Source: Rhodocyclaceae bacterium
GTDB taxonomy: Bacteria; Pseudomonadota; Gammaproteobacteria; Burkholderiales; Rhodocyclaceae
Length of the DNA: 64,000 nt
Reading direction: 5' to 3'
NCBI GenBank assembly: GCA_006218025.1
Contig: VBWA01000042.1
Coordinates: forward strand, 44,560 to 108,559
Every line of letters begins with the position of its first letter. Positions within the stretch are counted from its first letter, which is position 1. This document shows, one piece after another, positions 8,352 through 18,379 of this stretch. A program made the translations under genes and the position numbers. The notes under the pieces were generated by a model, which worked only from the letters and a program-made list of their open reading frames with translations, searched no databases and was not told the DNA's origin.

Positions 8352-10187
8352 ATGAGGCAGATACTCGATAGTGTCGGAGAACGCATGGGCCGTATCCTGC
8401 CCAGGCTCGAGCCCGTCCTTTTCCCCTTGCACCGCGGCTTTACCTACCGGGTCGCCATCGTGCTGATTCTGGTGACAATCGCATTTGTTGTGCGGCGTCT
8501 GATTGGCCCCCCCGAGTTTGGAGTGCCATTCCTCACCTTTTTCCCCGCCGCGGCGATCTCGGCGGTTTTCGGCGGATTCTGGGCCGGCATGCTGGCGACG
8601 GCGCTGGGATCGATAGCGGCGACGTATTTTTTCCTGCCCCCGTATTCCATGTTCTCGTTCGAGTTCCGTTACGAAACGGTGTTCAGCAACATCGTCTATA
8701 TCCTCGACGAAATCGTGGTCTGTTCGGCGATCGCTGCCTTGCATCGCTTTTACCGAGTTAGCAAGGACCAGAACGCCGAACTGAAGACATTGATCCAGAC
8801 CATTCCCGACCTGATCTGGCTGAAGAATCCCGAGGGTGTGTATCTGGAGTTCAATCCCGCCATAGAGCGGTTCTACGGATTGCGCAGGGATACAGTCATT
8901 GGCAGGACAACGCGTGACTTGTTTCCAGACGCGGTGGCCACGGCCATTCAGCGGCAGGATCAGGCGGCGCTGACTGCGGATGGACCCCAAACGAACGAGG
9001 AATGGGTTATCCGCACCAGCGACGGAAGTCGTGTGCTCCTGGAGACCACCACGACCCCGATGCGTACCGTCGATGGCACGCTGATCGGCGTGCTGGGGAT
9101 TGCGCGCGACATCACCGAGAGCCGGCTTCTGGAAGACCAGCTTCGTGCGCATACCTTGGAACTTGAGCGGGAGCGCACGTTTCTCGGGGCGATTTTCGAG
9201 CATACCGGTGACGGTATCCTGGCGGTGGACGGCGCGGGCAATATCGCTCTGGCCAACCAAAGCGCGCGGCGCCTGCTGGGCATGACCGAGGGCGACCTGC
9301 GCCGCCGTCTGGTCGAATTCTGGTCCGAGTGGCCGGCAATTGCAGACGAAACCGCCGATCGTGCGGCAACACGTCGCGATCTGGACACTGCCGGGCACGT
9401 TCTCGCCCTGTCGGTCACACGCACCGGCGAACCTGGGGAAACCCGTTACGTGATTGTCGCCCGCGATGTCAGCGAGGAACATCGACTCGCTGACGAGCGC
9501 CGTGAGCTCGACCGCCAGATGTTCCAGATGGAGAACATGGCGACCCTGGGCGAGCTGGCGATGGGCGTGGCCCATGAAATCGGCAATCCTCTTGCCGGCA
9601 TGAAGGCGGTGGCCCAGTCGCTGCAATACGAGGACGACCTTCCGGCGGATACCCGCGAAGCGTTGCGCCGACTCGAGGCGGAGATCGACCGCCTCGGCGA
9701 CTTTCTGCGCAGTTTTCATGGTTTTGCCGCGCCGCAGCGCGCACATCCCGTCCCCTGCCGTTTGCGCGACATCGTGGAGGACATCCTGTTCTGGATTCGC
9801 AAGGAGGCGGTATCCCACGACGTGGCCATTGGTCTGGCCATCGACGAACATCTGTCGGTGCGCGCCGATCCCAACCAGATCAAACAGGTGTTGCTGAACC
9901 TGGTCGTCAATGCCATTCACGCCATGCCGCATGGAGGCGCGCTACGCATCGCTGCGACCAATGACGCGGGTAACGGCGTGCGGATCGAGGTCGCCGATAC
10001 TGGAGGAGGGATCGGCGCCGATGTCCTGCCGAGAATCTTCGACCCTTTCTTTACCACGCGCGCCACAGGCTCAGGCCTCGGCCTCGCCGTCGTGAAAAAG
10101 ATCGTCACTGAGCATGACGCGCAGATTGAAGTTAGGAGTCAGGCCGGGCATGGCTCCTGCTTTACTCTGCTCTGGCCAGCGGCCTAG
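8352..10187 (+). CDS. pcrS: Membrane PAS sensor histidine kinase, PcrS-like
   Basis: From the ATG at 8352 (AGGAG 13 bases upstream) the product is 611 aa. The N-terminus has several membrane helices of the DUF4118/KdpD type. Two PAS domains follow (around [20 protein letters not shown] and [18 protein letters not shown]). The HisKA phospho-acceptor is His in [13 protein letters not shown], and the HATPase_c N, G1 and G2 boxes are present ([30 protein letters not shown]). It precedes a sigma-54 response regulator by 14 bases and a sigma-54 promoter of pcrA, which is the arrangement of the pcr regulatory genes in known perchlorate-reduction islands. The signal sensed is unknown. Starts at 8331 and 8244 are alternatives. 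Confidence 0.8.
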   Translation: MRQILDSVGERMGRILPRLEPVLFPLHRGFTYRVAIVLILVTIAFVVRRLIGPPEFGVPFLTFFPAAAISAVFGGFWAGMLATALGSIAATYFFLPPYSMFSFEFRYETVFSNIVYILDEIVVCSAIAALHRFYRVSKDQNAELKTLIQTIPDLIWLKNPEGVYLEFNPAIERFYGLRRDTVIGRTTRDLFPDAVATAIQRQDQAALTADGPQTNEEWVIRTSDGSRVLLETTTTPMRTVDGTLIGVLGIARDITESRLLEDQLRAHTLELERERTFLGAIFEHTGDGILAVDGAGNIALANQSARRLLGMTEGDLRRRLVEFWSEWPAIADETADRAATRRDLDTAGHVLALSVTRTGEPGETRYVIVARDVSEEHRLADERRELDRQMFQMENMATLGELAMGVAHEIGNPLAGMKAVAQSLQYEDDLPADTREALRRLEAEIDRLGDFLRSFHGFAAPQRAHPVPCRLRDIVEDILFWIRKEAVSHDVAIGLAIDEHLSVRADPNQIKQVLLNLVVNAIHAMPHGGALRIAATNDAGNGVRIEVADTGGGIGADVLPRIFDPFFTTRATGSGLGLAVVKKIVTEHDAQIEVRSQAGHGSCFTLLWPAA

Positions 10188-10201
10188 CTGGAGTTGCCGA
10201 C

Positions 10202-11572
10202 ATGAAACCCATGCTGATCGTAGAAGACGACACTACCATTCGCGTCACCCTGAACAAGTTCTTCGTGCGCCTGGGCTACAAGGTCGATGTTGCGGAAAGT
10301 GTCGAGGGCGCCCTCAAACAGGTACGCACCCGGCGCTATCGCCTGATCCTGCTCGACCTGCATCTTCCGGACGGCAACGGCCTCGATCTGATCGGCAAGT
10401 TTCGAGAACTGGACGAGGATACCCTGGTGGTGATCATGACCGCGTTTCCGGAAGTGCGCACCGCCGTGGCGACTCTCAAGGCGGGTGCCTATGATTACAT
10501 CACCAAGCCCTTCGATCTCGAAGACATGCAGGAACTTGTCGGCCGCGCCATGGAAACCAGCCGGTTGCGCCAGGAGGTCGCCTGGCGGCGGGCTCAGTCG
10601 AATGTCTGCCAGGTGGATGGCGTCGGCGGCGATAGCCCGGCATGGAAGCGGCTGACGGAGGTAACGCAGAAGATCGCAGGCGCCGACCACGTCCCCGTGC
10701 TGATCTGCGGAGAGTCCGGCAGCGGCAAGGAGCGCGTGGCCCGCACCATCCACTGCGGCTCGCCGCGGGCGGGCGGTCCCTGGGTGACGATCAACTGCTC
10801 GGCGCTGCCGGAAAATCTGCTCGAGTCCGAGATGTTCGGCTATGAGAAAGGCGCCTTCACCGATGCCAGGCAGATGAAACGGGGTCTGCTCGAACTGGCC
10901 GACGGCGGCACCTTCTTTCTCGATGAGATCGGGGATCTTGCCCTGACCCTGCAACCCAAACTGCTGAGGGTGCTGGAAACAAGAACCTTCCGTAGGCTGG
11001 GCGGCAGCCGTGAGATCAGCGTCGACGTGCGTTTTGTCGCCGCGACGCACCGCAATCTGCCGGAAATGGTCAAGAACGGCCTGTTTCGCGAGGATCTCTA
11101 CTATCGCCTCAATGTCGGCGCGATCGACGTACCGCCCCTGCGCGCGCGACGGGAAGACATTTTGCCTCTGGCACGCTACTTTCTCGCCGAAGCGGCGCGG
11201 GCCGTCGGTTCGTCTACGTTGGTCCTGGCGCCGGCGCTGGAGCCGATGCTGGAAAATTACTCGTGGCCAGGCAACGTGCGCGAGTTGCGCAACGTGCTGG
11301 AACGCGCCGCCATACTCTGCGCCGAGGGAAGCGTTACCAGCGTGCAGTTGCCGCGCGAGATCATTGGTCGCGCTGTGCCCTTGGTTTCAGCGGAAAAATC
11401 CGACCAGCCCTTCGTGGATCTGGAAGCGATGGAGCGAATTTACATCCAGCGTGTTCTGGACTCGGTTGGCGGCAACAAGACCCGCGCCGCTGAACTCCTT
11501 GGCATCACCCGTTTGACCCTGCGCAACAAGATCAAGGATCACGATCTCGACGATAGCCCGGTCATTCCCTGA
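10202..11572 (+). CDS. pcrR: Sigma-54-dependent response regulator, PcrR-like
   Basis: A 456-aa NtrC-family activator with three domains. The receiver (residues 1-115) has the phospho-acceptor Asp in LILLDLHLPDGNG. The AAA+ domain has Walker A GESGSGKE, the sigma-54 contact loop GAFTDA (Asp replaces the usual Gly), and Walker B GGTFFLDEIG. The C-terminal Fis-type helix-turn-helix ends GNKTRAAELLGITRLTLRNK. It is co-transcribed with the sensor kinase. A -24/-12 promoter lies 100 bp downstream in front of pcrA, with an inverted repeat suitable as activator site at 11592-11610. It most likely switches on pcrABCD under (per)chlorate or low-oxygen conditions. Confidence 0.85.
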   Translation: MKPMLIVEDDTTIRVTLNKFFVRLGYKVDVAESVEGALKQVRTRRYRLILLDLHLPDGNGLDLIGKFRELDEDTLVVIMTAFPEVRTAVATLKAGAYDYITKPFDLEDMQELVGRAMETSRLRQEVAWRRAQSNVCQVDGVGGDSPAWKRLTEVTQKIAGADHVPVLICGESGSGKERVARTIHCGSPRAGGPWVTINCSALPENLLESEMFGYEKGAFTDARQMKRGLLELADGGTFFLDEIGDLALTLQPKLLRVLETRTFRRLGGSREISVDVRFVAATHRNLPEMVKNGLFREDLYYRLNVGAIDVPPLRARREDILPLARYFLAEAARAVGSSTLVLAPALEPMLENYSWPGNVRELRNVLERAAILCAEGSVTSVQLPREIIGRAVPLVSAEKSDQPFVDLEAMERIYIQRVLDSVGGNKTRAAELLGITRLTLRNKIKDHDLDDSPVIP

Positions 11573-11591
11573 CCGGTTGAAATCCGATCGG

Positions 11592-11610
11592 ACGGTCGTT
11601 TATTGACCGT
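11592..11610. promoter_or_regulatory. Candidate activator site for the PcrR-like regulator
   Basis: ACGGTC-GTTTATT-GACCGT is a perfect 6-bp inverted repeat with a 7-bp spacer. It is centred about 100 bp upstream of the predicted pcrA transcription start, the usual distance for an enhancer of a sigma-54 activator. The link to this regulator is inference. Confidence 0.45.
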
Positions 11611-11642
11611 ATTCCGCTTCATCCAATTCCCCTGATATCACC

Positions 11643-11664
11643 AAGGCCGTTCGTCTGCGGCCTT
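11643..11664 (+). terminator. Possible terminator of the regulator gene
   Basis: AAGGCCG and CGGCCTT form a perfect 7-bp stem with an 8-nt loop and a short pyrimidine run after it. It ends just upstream of the -24 element. Confidence 0.4.
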
Positions 11665-11672
11665 CTGGCGTG

Positions 11673-11689
11673 CTGGCACGCCGCATGCT
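11673..11689 (+). promoter_or_regulatory. Sigma-54 (-24/-12) promoter of pcrA
   Basis: CTGGCACGCCGCATGCT matches the consensus TGGCAC-N5-TTGC with a single mismatch (ATGC). The GG (11675) and GC (11687) are 12 bp apart as required. The predicted start is near 11700, giving a ~45-nt leader before the pcrA ATG at 11745. Confidence 0.8.
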
Positions 11690-11744
11690 GGAGGAGGGGC
11701 AGAACTATTTTGGTCGGATCAATTGTGCAAGGAGAGTCGAAATC

Positions 11745-14537
11745 ATGAAAGCATCGCGCAGGGAATTCCTCAAGGCCACTGGCGCCTCGTCGCTGAGTCT
11801 CATGCTGGGCGGTACGTATTCATTGCGGGTCCTGGCCCAGAGTCAGGATGCAATGGTTCAGCACGAGTATTCCGGTTGGGAAAACTTCCACCGCAATCAA
11901 TGGAGCTGGGACAAGAAGACACGTGGCGCCCATCTCATCAACTGCACGGGCGCCTGCCCGCATAACGTGTATACCAAGGACGGGGTGGTCCTGCGCGAGG
12001 AAGCGTCGAAGGACATCGCACCGATGCCAGGCCTTCCCGAATACAATCCGCGCGGCTGCAACAAAGGCGTCTGCGGCGTGGACTACCAGTACGGACCGCA
12101 CCGCATCAAATACCCGTTGATCCGCGTCGGCGAGCGGGGCGAGGGCAAGTGGCGGCGGGCCAGTTGGGACGAGGCTCTTGAAATGATCGCCGACAAGATC
12201 GTCGATACCATCAAGAACGAAGCGCCCGACTGCATCAGCGTCTTCTCGCCGGTTCCCGCCGTGGCGCCGGTTTCGTTTGCTGCCGGCCACCGTTTCGCCC
12301 ACTACATCGGCGCCCATACGCACACCTTCTTCGACTGGTATGGCGACCACCCGACGGGCCAGACCCAGACCTGCGGCGTCCAGGGCGATTCCTGCGAAAC
12401 CGCCGACTGGTTCAATGCCAAGTTCATCATCCTGTGGGGCGCCAATCCCTCGATCACGAGGATTCCCGATGCCCACTACCTGTCGGAAGCCTCACTGAAC
12501 GGTACAAAGATCGTCAGCATTTCACCGGATTACAACGCCTCCTCGATCAAGGCCGACCAGTGGCTGCACCTGAAACCCGGCACCGACGGCGCCCTCGGCA
12601 TGGCTATGGCCTACGTCATCATCAAGGAGAAACTCTTCGACGTCCACGGTGTCAAGGAACAGACCGATCTGCCCTATCTGGTGCGCAAGGACAACCAGCG
12701 CTTCCTGCGCGAGTCGGATGTGGTGGCCAACGGTTCCACCGGCAAGTTCTACGCCTGGGATGCGAAGACCGGCAAGGCGGTAATCATGAAGGGCTGCTGG
12801 GGTGACGAGCCGGCACAGAAGGGGCCGCCCGTGGCATTCATGGGCCGCAACACCAATACCTTCCCCAAGGGTTACATCGATCTCGGCGACCTCGATCCGG
12901 CCCTCGAAGGTACTTACAAGATCCAGCTCAAGGATGGTTCCTCGGTCGAAGTGCAGCCGGTGTTCGACATTCTCAAGACCCGCATCATGAAACAGAACAC
13001 GCCCGAGGCGGCTGCCGCCGTCACCGGCATTCCGGCCAAGGTCATCGTGCAACTGGCGAAGGACTACGCCACCGCCAAGCCCGCCATGATCATCAGCGGC
13101 GGCGGCACCAACCACTGGTACTACAGCGATGTCCTGCTGCGCGTCTTCCATCTGCTGAGCGCCCTGACGGCCAGCGAGGGCAAGAACGGCGGCGGACTCC
13201 AGCATTACATCGGGCAGTGGAAACCGACCTTCCTGCCTGGCCTCGCTGCGCTGGCCTGGCCTGAAACCCCGGCCAAGCAACGGTTCTGCCAGACCACCAT
13301 CTGGACCTATGTGCACGCGGAGGTCAATGACGAGATGCTGAACTCGAACATTGACACCAACAAGTATCTGCGGAAGAGCATCGCGACCAAGCAGATGCCG
13401 CTGCTGCCGGCCAATGGTCGCGACCCGAAGGTGTTCATCGTCTATCGCGGCAACTACCTCAACCAGGCCAAGGGGCAGAAGTACGTGCTGCGCAACCTGT
13501 GGCCGAAACTCGAGTTGATCGTCGACATCAACATTCGCATGGACTCGACGGCGCTCTACTCGGACATCGTCCTGCCGTCGGCCCACTGGTACGAGAAGAC
13601 CGACCTCAATGTGACCATGGAGCACACCTCGATCAACATGACGGAGCCGGCCATCAAGCCGATGTGGGAGTCCAGGACCGACTGGCAGATCTTTCAGGCA
13701 TTGGCGAAGAAGGTCGAAGAATCGGCGCGGCGCAAGAAGTTCGAGAGATACAACGACGAACAGTTCAAGTGGGTGCGCGATCTCACCAATCTGTGGAACC
13801 AGATGACCATGGACGGCAAGCTGGCGGATGACGAAGCTGCTTGCCAATTCATCTTGGACACGGCGCCGCAGACCAAGGGCATCACCATGGCGATGCTGCG
13901 CGACAAGCCGCAGCGCTTCAAGGGCAACTGGACTTCGCCGATGCAGGAGGGCGTTCCCTACACGCCGTTCAAGAACTACGTGGTGGACAAAAAGCCGTGG
14001 CCGACGCTGACCGGGCGCCAGCAGTTCTATTTCGACCATGACACCTTCTTCGACATGGGCCTGGAACTGCCGGTCTACAAAGGCCCCATCAATGCCGACA
14101 AGTTCCCGTTGCGCTTCAACACGCCGCACAGCCGCTACGCGATCCATTCGACCTTCAAGGACAACGTGCAAATGCTCAGGCTGCAGCGCGGCGGACCCTC
14201 GGTCGAGATGGCGCCGGCGGACGCCAAGGCGCGCGGCATCAACGACAACGACTGGGTCGAGGTGTGGAACGACCACGGCAAGGTGATCTGCCGGGTCAAG
14301 GTGCGCAAGGGCGAGCAAAGCGGCCGCGTCTCGATGTGGCACACGCCCGAGCTCTACATGGATCTCATCGAGGGCAGCAGCCAGAGCGTCTGCCCGGTGC
14401 GCATCTCGCCGACCCACCTGGTCGGCAACTACGGGCACTTGGTGTTCAGGCCGAACTACTACGGTCCGGGCGGCACCCAACGCGACTCGCGGGTCGAGGT
14501 CAAGCGCTACATCGGCGCCACCCCAATGCCCCTCTGA
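11745..14537 (+). CDS. pcrA: Perchlorate reductase catalytic (alpha) subunit PcrA
   Basis: A 930-aa type II DMSO-reductase-family molybdoenzyme exported by Tat (SRREFLKATG at residues 4-13). The FS0 cluster ligands are H63, C67, C71 and C105. The predicted Mo ligand is D201 in WYGD. With an offset of 31 residues for the leader, D201 corresponds to PcrA D170 and W492 to the gate residue W461 of the Azospira enzyme; the 291-residue spacing is exact. F195 matches F164, but the Y165 position is F196. It reduces perchlorate and chlorate to chlorite in the periplasm. The start at 11745 is set by AAGGAGA and by the sigma-54 promoter, which overlaps the longer open frame from 11670. It heads pcrABCD. 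Confidence 0.92.
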   Translation: MKASRREFLKATGASSLSLMLGGTYSLRVLAQSQDAMVQHEYSGWENFHRNQWSWDKKTRGAHLINCTGACPHNVYTKDGVVLREEASKDIAPMPGLPEYNPRGCNKGVCGVDYQYGPHRIKYPLIRVGERGEGKWRRASWDEALEMIADKIVDTIKNEAPDCISVFSPVPAVAPVSFAAGHRFAHYIGAHTHTFFDWYGDHPTGQTQTCGVQGDSCETADWFNAKFIILWGANPSITRIPDAHYLSEASLNGTKIVSISPDYNASSIKADQWLHLKPGTDGALGMAMAYVIIKEKLFDVHGVKEQTDLPYLVRKDNQRFLRESDVVANGSTGKFYAWDAKTGKAVIMKGCWGDEPAQKGPPVAFMGRNTNTFPKGYIDLGDLDPALEGTYKIQLKDGSSVEVQPVFDILKTRIMKQNTPEAAAAVTGIPAKVIVQLAKDYATAKPAMIISGGGTNHWYYSDVLLRVFHLLSALTASEGKNGGGLQHYIGQWKPTFLPGLAALAWPETPAKQRFCQTTIWTYVHAEVNDEMLNSNIDTNKYLRKSIATKQMPLLPANGRDPKVFIVYRGNYLNQAKGQKYVLRNLWPKLELIVDINIRMDSTALYSDIVLPSAHWYEKTDLNVTMEHTSINMTEPAIKPMWESRTDWQIFQALAKKVEESARRKKFERYNDEQFKWVRDLTNLWNQMTMDGKLADDEAACQFILDTAPQTKGITMAMLRDKPQRFKGNWTSPMQEGVPYTPFKNYVVDKKPWPTLTGRQQFYFDHDTFFDMGLELPVYKGPINADKFPLRFNTPHSRYAIHSTFKDNVQMLRLQRGGPSVEMAPADAKARGINDNDWVEVWNDHGKVICRVKVRKGEQSGRVSMWHTPELYMDLIEGSSQSVCPVRISPTHLVGNYGHLVFRPNYYGPGGTQRDSRVEVKRYIGATPMPL

Positions 14538-14572
14538 TCGCCACCACCGGACAATTAGGAAGGAAATAAATC

Positions 14573-15574
14573 ATGGCAACAGTTATGAAAGCGCCCAAAC
14601 GGCAGCTCACCTTCGTCACCGATCTCAACAAGTGCATCGGCTGTCAGACCTGCACGGTGGCCTGTAAAAAACTCTGGACCAGCGGCCCCGGCCAGGACTT
14701 CATGTACTGGCGCAACGTGGAGACCGCACCCGGCATGGGCTATCCGCGCAACTGGGTGAGCAAGGGCGGCGGCTACAAGGACGGGCAACTGCAGAAGGGC
14801 AAGGTTCCGGCGATGATCGACTACGGCGTGCCTTTCCAGTTCGATTACTCAGGCCGTTTGTTCGAGGGCAAGCCAGGCCGCGTGCGGCCCAGTCCGACCC
14901 CCCGCACGGCGCCGAACTGGGACGAGGACGAGGGTGCCGGCGATTACCCGAACAACTCTTACTTCTACCTGCCGCGCATGTGCAACCATTGCGCCAAGCC
15001 TGCCTGCCTTGAGGCCTGCCCCAATGACGCCATTTACAAGCGCGAGCAGGACGGGATCGTGCTGATTCATCTCGACAAGTGCAAGGGATCGCAGAACTGC
15101 GTGTCGGCCTGCCCCTATGCCAAGCCCTACTTCAATCCAGTGTCGAACAAGGCGAACAAATGCATCGGCTGCTTCCCGCGCATCGAGAAGGGTGTCGCCA
15201 CGGCTTGCGTCGCGCAATGTGTCGGCCGCGCCATGCATGTCGGCTTCATCGACGACGTCAATAGCTCGGTGTACAAGCTGGTCAAGCAGTGGAAAGTGGC
15301 GCTGCCCCTGCACCCGGAATTCGGTACCGAACCGAATGTCTTCTACGTGCCGCCGGTGCTTGGACCGCGCAAGGAAGATTCCGTGGGCAACGCCTTCGAG
15401 GACCCGAAAATTCCCCTGGCGCAACTCGAGGGCCTGTTCGGCAAAGGCGTGAAGGACGTGCTGAAGCTCCTGGCCATGGAGCGGGAGAAGAAGGTCAAAG
15501 GGCAGGCATCCGACTTGATGGATGTCCTGATCGCGCGTCGCAGCGTCGACATGATGATCTCGCCGATGACCTGA
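14573..15574 (+). CDS. pcrB: Perchlorate reductase iron-sulfur (beta) subunit PcrB
   Basis: A 333-aa ferredoxin-type electron-transfer subunit of the NarH/DdhB/SerB class. Four Cys groups are visible: CIGCQTCTVAC near residue 21, CNHCAKPACLEACP, CKGSQNCVSACP and CIGCF with the later CVAQC. Together they bind the chain of Fe-S clusters that passes electrons from the cytochrome to FS0 of PcrA. It has no signal peptide, so it would be co-exported with PcrA through Tat. It starts 35 bases after pcrA with a strong AGGAAGGA site. The 333-aa length fits the PcrB family. Confidence 0.92.
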   Translation: MATVMKAPKRQLTFVTDLNKCIGCQTCTVACKKLWTSGPGQDFMYWRNVETAPGMGYPRNWVSKGGGYKDGQLQKGKVPAMIDYGVPFQFDYSGRLFEGKPGRVRPSPTPRTAPNWDEDEGAGDYPNNSYFYLPRMCNHCAKPACLEACPNDAIYKREQDGIVLIHLDKCKGSQNCVSACPYAKPYFNPVSNKANKCIGCFPRIEKGVATACVAQCVGRAMHVGFIDDVNSSVYKLVKQWKVALPLHPEFGTEPNVFYVPPVLGPRKEDSVGNAFEDPKIPLAQLEGLFGKGVKDVLKLLAMEREKKVKGQASDLMDVLIARRSVDMMISPMT

Positions 15575-15580
15575 AGCCAT

Positions 15581-15604
15581 GCGGGGCGGCTGGTGCCGCC
15601 CCGC
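15581..15604 (+). terminator. Perfect GC hairpin between pcrB and pcrC
   Basis: GCGGGGCGGC and GCCGCCCCGC form a 10-bp perfect stem with a TGGT loop, seven bases after the pcrB stop. There is no U-tract. It probably protects the pcrAB message or partly reduces pcrCD expression rather than ending the operon. Confidence 0.6.
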
Positions 15605-15619
15605 TTCGTTCCTGAAACC

Positions 15620-16354
15620 ATGCTTTCCCAGATGAAGACCAAACTCCTTGTCATCGGCGGCTGGCTGCTGGCGGCCGCCTCGTTGGGAACACCCGCCGGC
15701 GCCCAGACTCCGGAATACACGGGTAACCGCGTCTGCACCAAATGCCATTTTTCGCAAGGCGACGCTTGGCGTGCGACAGGCCACGCCAAGGCCTTCGACT
15801 CGCTGAAGCCCAAGGTCAAGGCGGCTGCCAAGACCCTGGCCGGACTCGATCCGGTAAAGGATTACAGCGCGGATCAAAATTGCGTCGCTTGCCACGTGAC
15901 CGGTCATGACGAAACCGGTGGTTACAAGACGGGCATGAATCCGGACGATGCCAAGTTGGTGGTCGGGGTGAGCTGCGAGTCGTGTCATGGCGCGGGAAGC
16001 ATCTATCGCCAGAAGCATGCCGACGCGGTGGACAAGCTGAAGGCCTCGGGTGAAGCCACAGATCGCCAAGTGCTGGTCGATACGAAACAGAATTTTGACT
16101 ATGAAAGTACCTGCGCGCGCTGCCACCTCAATTACAAGGGCTCGCCATGGGCTGGCGCAAAGCCGCCCTATTCGCCCTTTACGCCGGCAGTCGATCCGAA
16201 GTATCTGTTCGACTTCGACAAGGCGGTGCGGGTAGCCGGCGACAAGAATCCGGCTCACACACATTACAAGTTGCGCGGCGTGTTCAAGGGCGGGACTGTT
16301 CCGGCGATCCGGGCCGACATTCAACAGGACGCGCTGGAGGAGCCCGCGGAATGA
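15620..16354 (+). CDS. pcrC: Tetraheme cytochrome c PcrC
   Basis: From the ATG at 15620 the 244-aa product has a signal peptide ending AGAQT and four CxxCH heme sites: CTKCH, CVACH, CESCH and CARCH. The pattern resembles cytochrome c-554 type proteins, to which PcrC belongs. Its expected role is to carry electrons from the membrane quinol dehydrogenase to PcrB in the periplasm. A GTG at 15593 is in frame but lies in the loop of the upstream hairpin and is rejected; an ATG at 15632 is also possible. No quinol dehydrogenase (PcrQ-type) gene is in this window. Confidence 0.88.
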   Translation: MLSQMKTKLLVIGGWLLAAASLGTPAGAQTPEYTGNRVCTKCHFSQGDAWRATGHAKAFDSLKPKVKAAAKTLAGLDPVKDYSADQNCVACHVTGHDETGGYKTGMNPDDAKLVVGVSCESCHGAGSIYRQKHADAVDKLKASGEATDRQVLVDTKQNFDYESTCARCHLNYKGSPWAGAKPPYSPFTPAVDPKYLFDFDKAVRVAGDKNPAHTHYKLRGVFKGGTVPAIRADIQQDALEEPAE

Positions 16355-16421
16355 GTACTGCAAGGTTTCCGGCACGAGCCGACAAACCATGCAATCGCAA
16401 ATCTACCAGGATGGATCAATC

Positions 16422-17105
16422 ATGAATGAAATGAGCTCAGCGATGAATATCAGTCGAGTCGAGAATGCGATGGCGCGAAGCCGCGTTTATGCGTTGCTTG
16501 CGACGGGATTTCGCTATCCCGACGAGGAGATTTTCTCGCAGCTGGCGGATGGTGCGTACGCAGGCGCGATCGCCAACGCCCTTGCGGTATGCGCGGCGAA
16601 CATGGCCGGTGGGTTCCAGGAAATCCTGACTGGCCTGCAGGCGGCAACGTCACGCCAGGAGCTGGAAGCCGCCTACATCAGCGCCTTCGAGACGAACATG
16701 CCCGAGCCCAGCGTCGCGCTCTACGAGGGGAGCCACCACTTGCATGGCAACAAGCCGGAACTGCTGCTCGAGCTCAAGAGCTTCTACCGTGCATTCGGCC
16801 TGACCATGGCCGAGTCGGAAAACGATCTGGAAGATTCGCTGACAGCGGAACTCGAGTTCATGCAATTTCTGACAGCCAAGCAGGCTCAGGCCGAGGATGG
16901 AACGCTGGACAAGTTGCCCTATTTGCGCGCACAGAAGGACTTTCTGGAGCGCCATCTGGCTGCATGGCTGCCACCATTGCAGGCGGAGGCCGAGAGCAAG
17001 CTGAAGAATCCCTTCTATCAGGCGCTCATCGCTCTTGCCAATCGCTTTGTGGCCCTCGACGTACAGGCGGTGGAACGTGATGTTGCAGGCCAGCATGTGC
17101 AGTGA
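16422..17105 (+). CDS. pcrD: Perchlorate reductase maturation chaperone PcrD (TorD/NarJ-like)
   Basis: A 227-aa all-helical protein of the TorD/DmsD/NarJ family. The segment SVALYEGSHHLHGNKPELLLEL is placed like the conserved E/Y-PxxS region of these chaperones, and NDLEDSLTAELEFMQFLT is the D-H-[LI]-xxELEFM signature in altered form (the usual His is Ser). It has no signal peptide and should act in the cytoplasm by binding the PcrA Tat leader during molybdenum cofactor insertion. The ATG at 16422 has AGGA upstream; an in-frame ATG at 16389 is less likely. Position after pcrC matches the pcrABCD order. Confidence 0.88.
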   Translation: MNEMSSAMNISRVENAMARSRVYALLATGFRYPDEEIFSQLADGAYAGAIANALAVCAANMAGGFQEILTGLQAATSRQELEAAYISAFETNMPEPSVALYEGSHHLHGNKPELLLELKSFYRAFGLTMAESENDLEDSLTAELEFMQFLTAKQAQAEDGTLDKLPYLRAQKDFLERHLAAWLPPLQAEAESKLKNPFYQALIALANRFVALDVQAVERDVAGQHVQ

Positions 17106-17167
17106 GGCATTTGATTCCATCGGCGGCGTGCCGCGAGTCGATACCGTCGTCGATATTTGAAGATTGA

Positions 17168-18000
<833 letters not shown>

Positions 18001-18379
18001 TTAGCCAGACGTCGGGTCACCTGGCTCCAGGTCAACTGGAACTCAGCGTGAGCATCGCATCTCGAACAACAAAAATGGCCGCACGGCATATAGCGATCGA
18101 AAGTCCGTCGCGCCAGCAAGCCGTTGGGTGACATTTGAGGCGGTCGAGCGCAAAGCATTCGCTACTGGGCTTGCTGGTCGTAAGGAAGACGAGCACGAAT
18201 GAGGCACCGTTTAGAGTGCGGTCTGAGTCAGTCGCTTAGTAGTTACGGCCGCTGCGCTTAACGCTGATAGACGTGGTGTTAGTGGATCCCGACTTTGGCT
18301 CCCGTCACGGAGTCATTGTTGCAGCGCGAGGACCGAGTATTCCCCGCGACAAAGAGGATGAAATGGTGGAGCGCCGGTC
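18001..18379. other. Gene-free stretch after cld copy 1
   Basis: No gene is supported. The GC content looks lower and codon structure is absent, as in decayed DNA. It contains a 19-bp sequence (CGGCCGCTGCGCTTAACGC, 18246-18264) that recurs inverted at 57627-57645, and GGTGTTAGTGG at 18275-18285, which recurs at 20131-20141. Confidence 0.5.
18238..18270 (+). repeat. Short dispersed repeat, copy A
   Basis: TAGTTACGGCCGCTGCGCTT followed by AACGCTGATAGA matches the reverse complement of 57620-57651 at about 26 of 30 positions. Its nature is unknown; the AAC-bearing palindromic look is compatible with a recombination-site remnant, but that is speculative. Confidence 0.4.

Noticed and set aside
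11670..11744. Upstream GTG start for pcrA
   Set aside because: It would place the start inside the sigma-54 promoter and put 25 residues before the Tat motif. The ATG at 11745 has AAGGAGA.
12522..14480. Minus-strand frame of 652 codons across pcrA
   Set aside because: It lies wholly within pcrA, has shadow-like composition (His/Arg/Val-rich) and no ribosome site.
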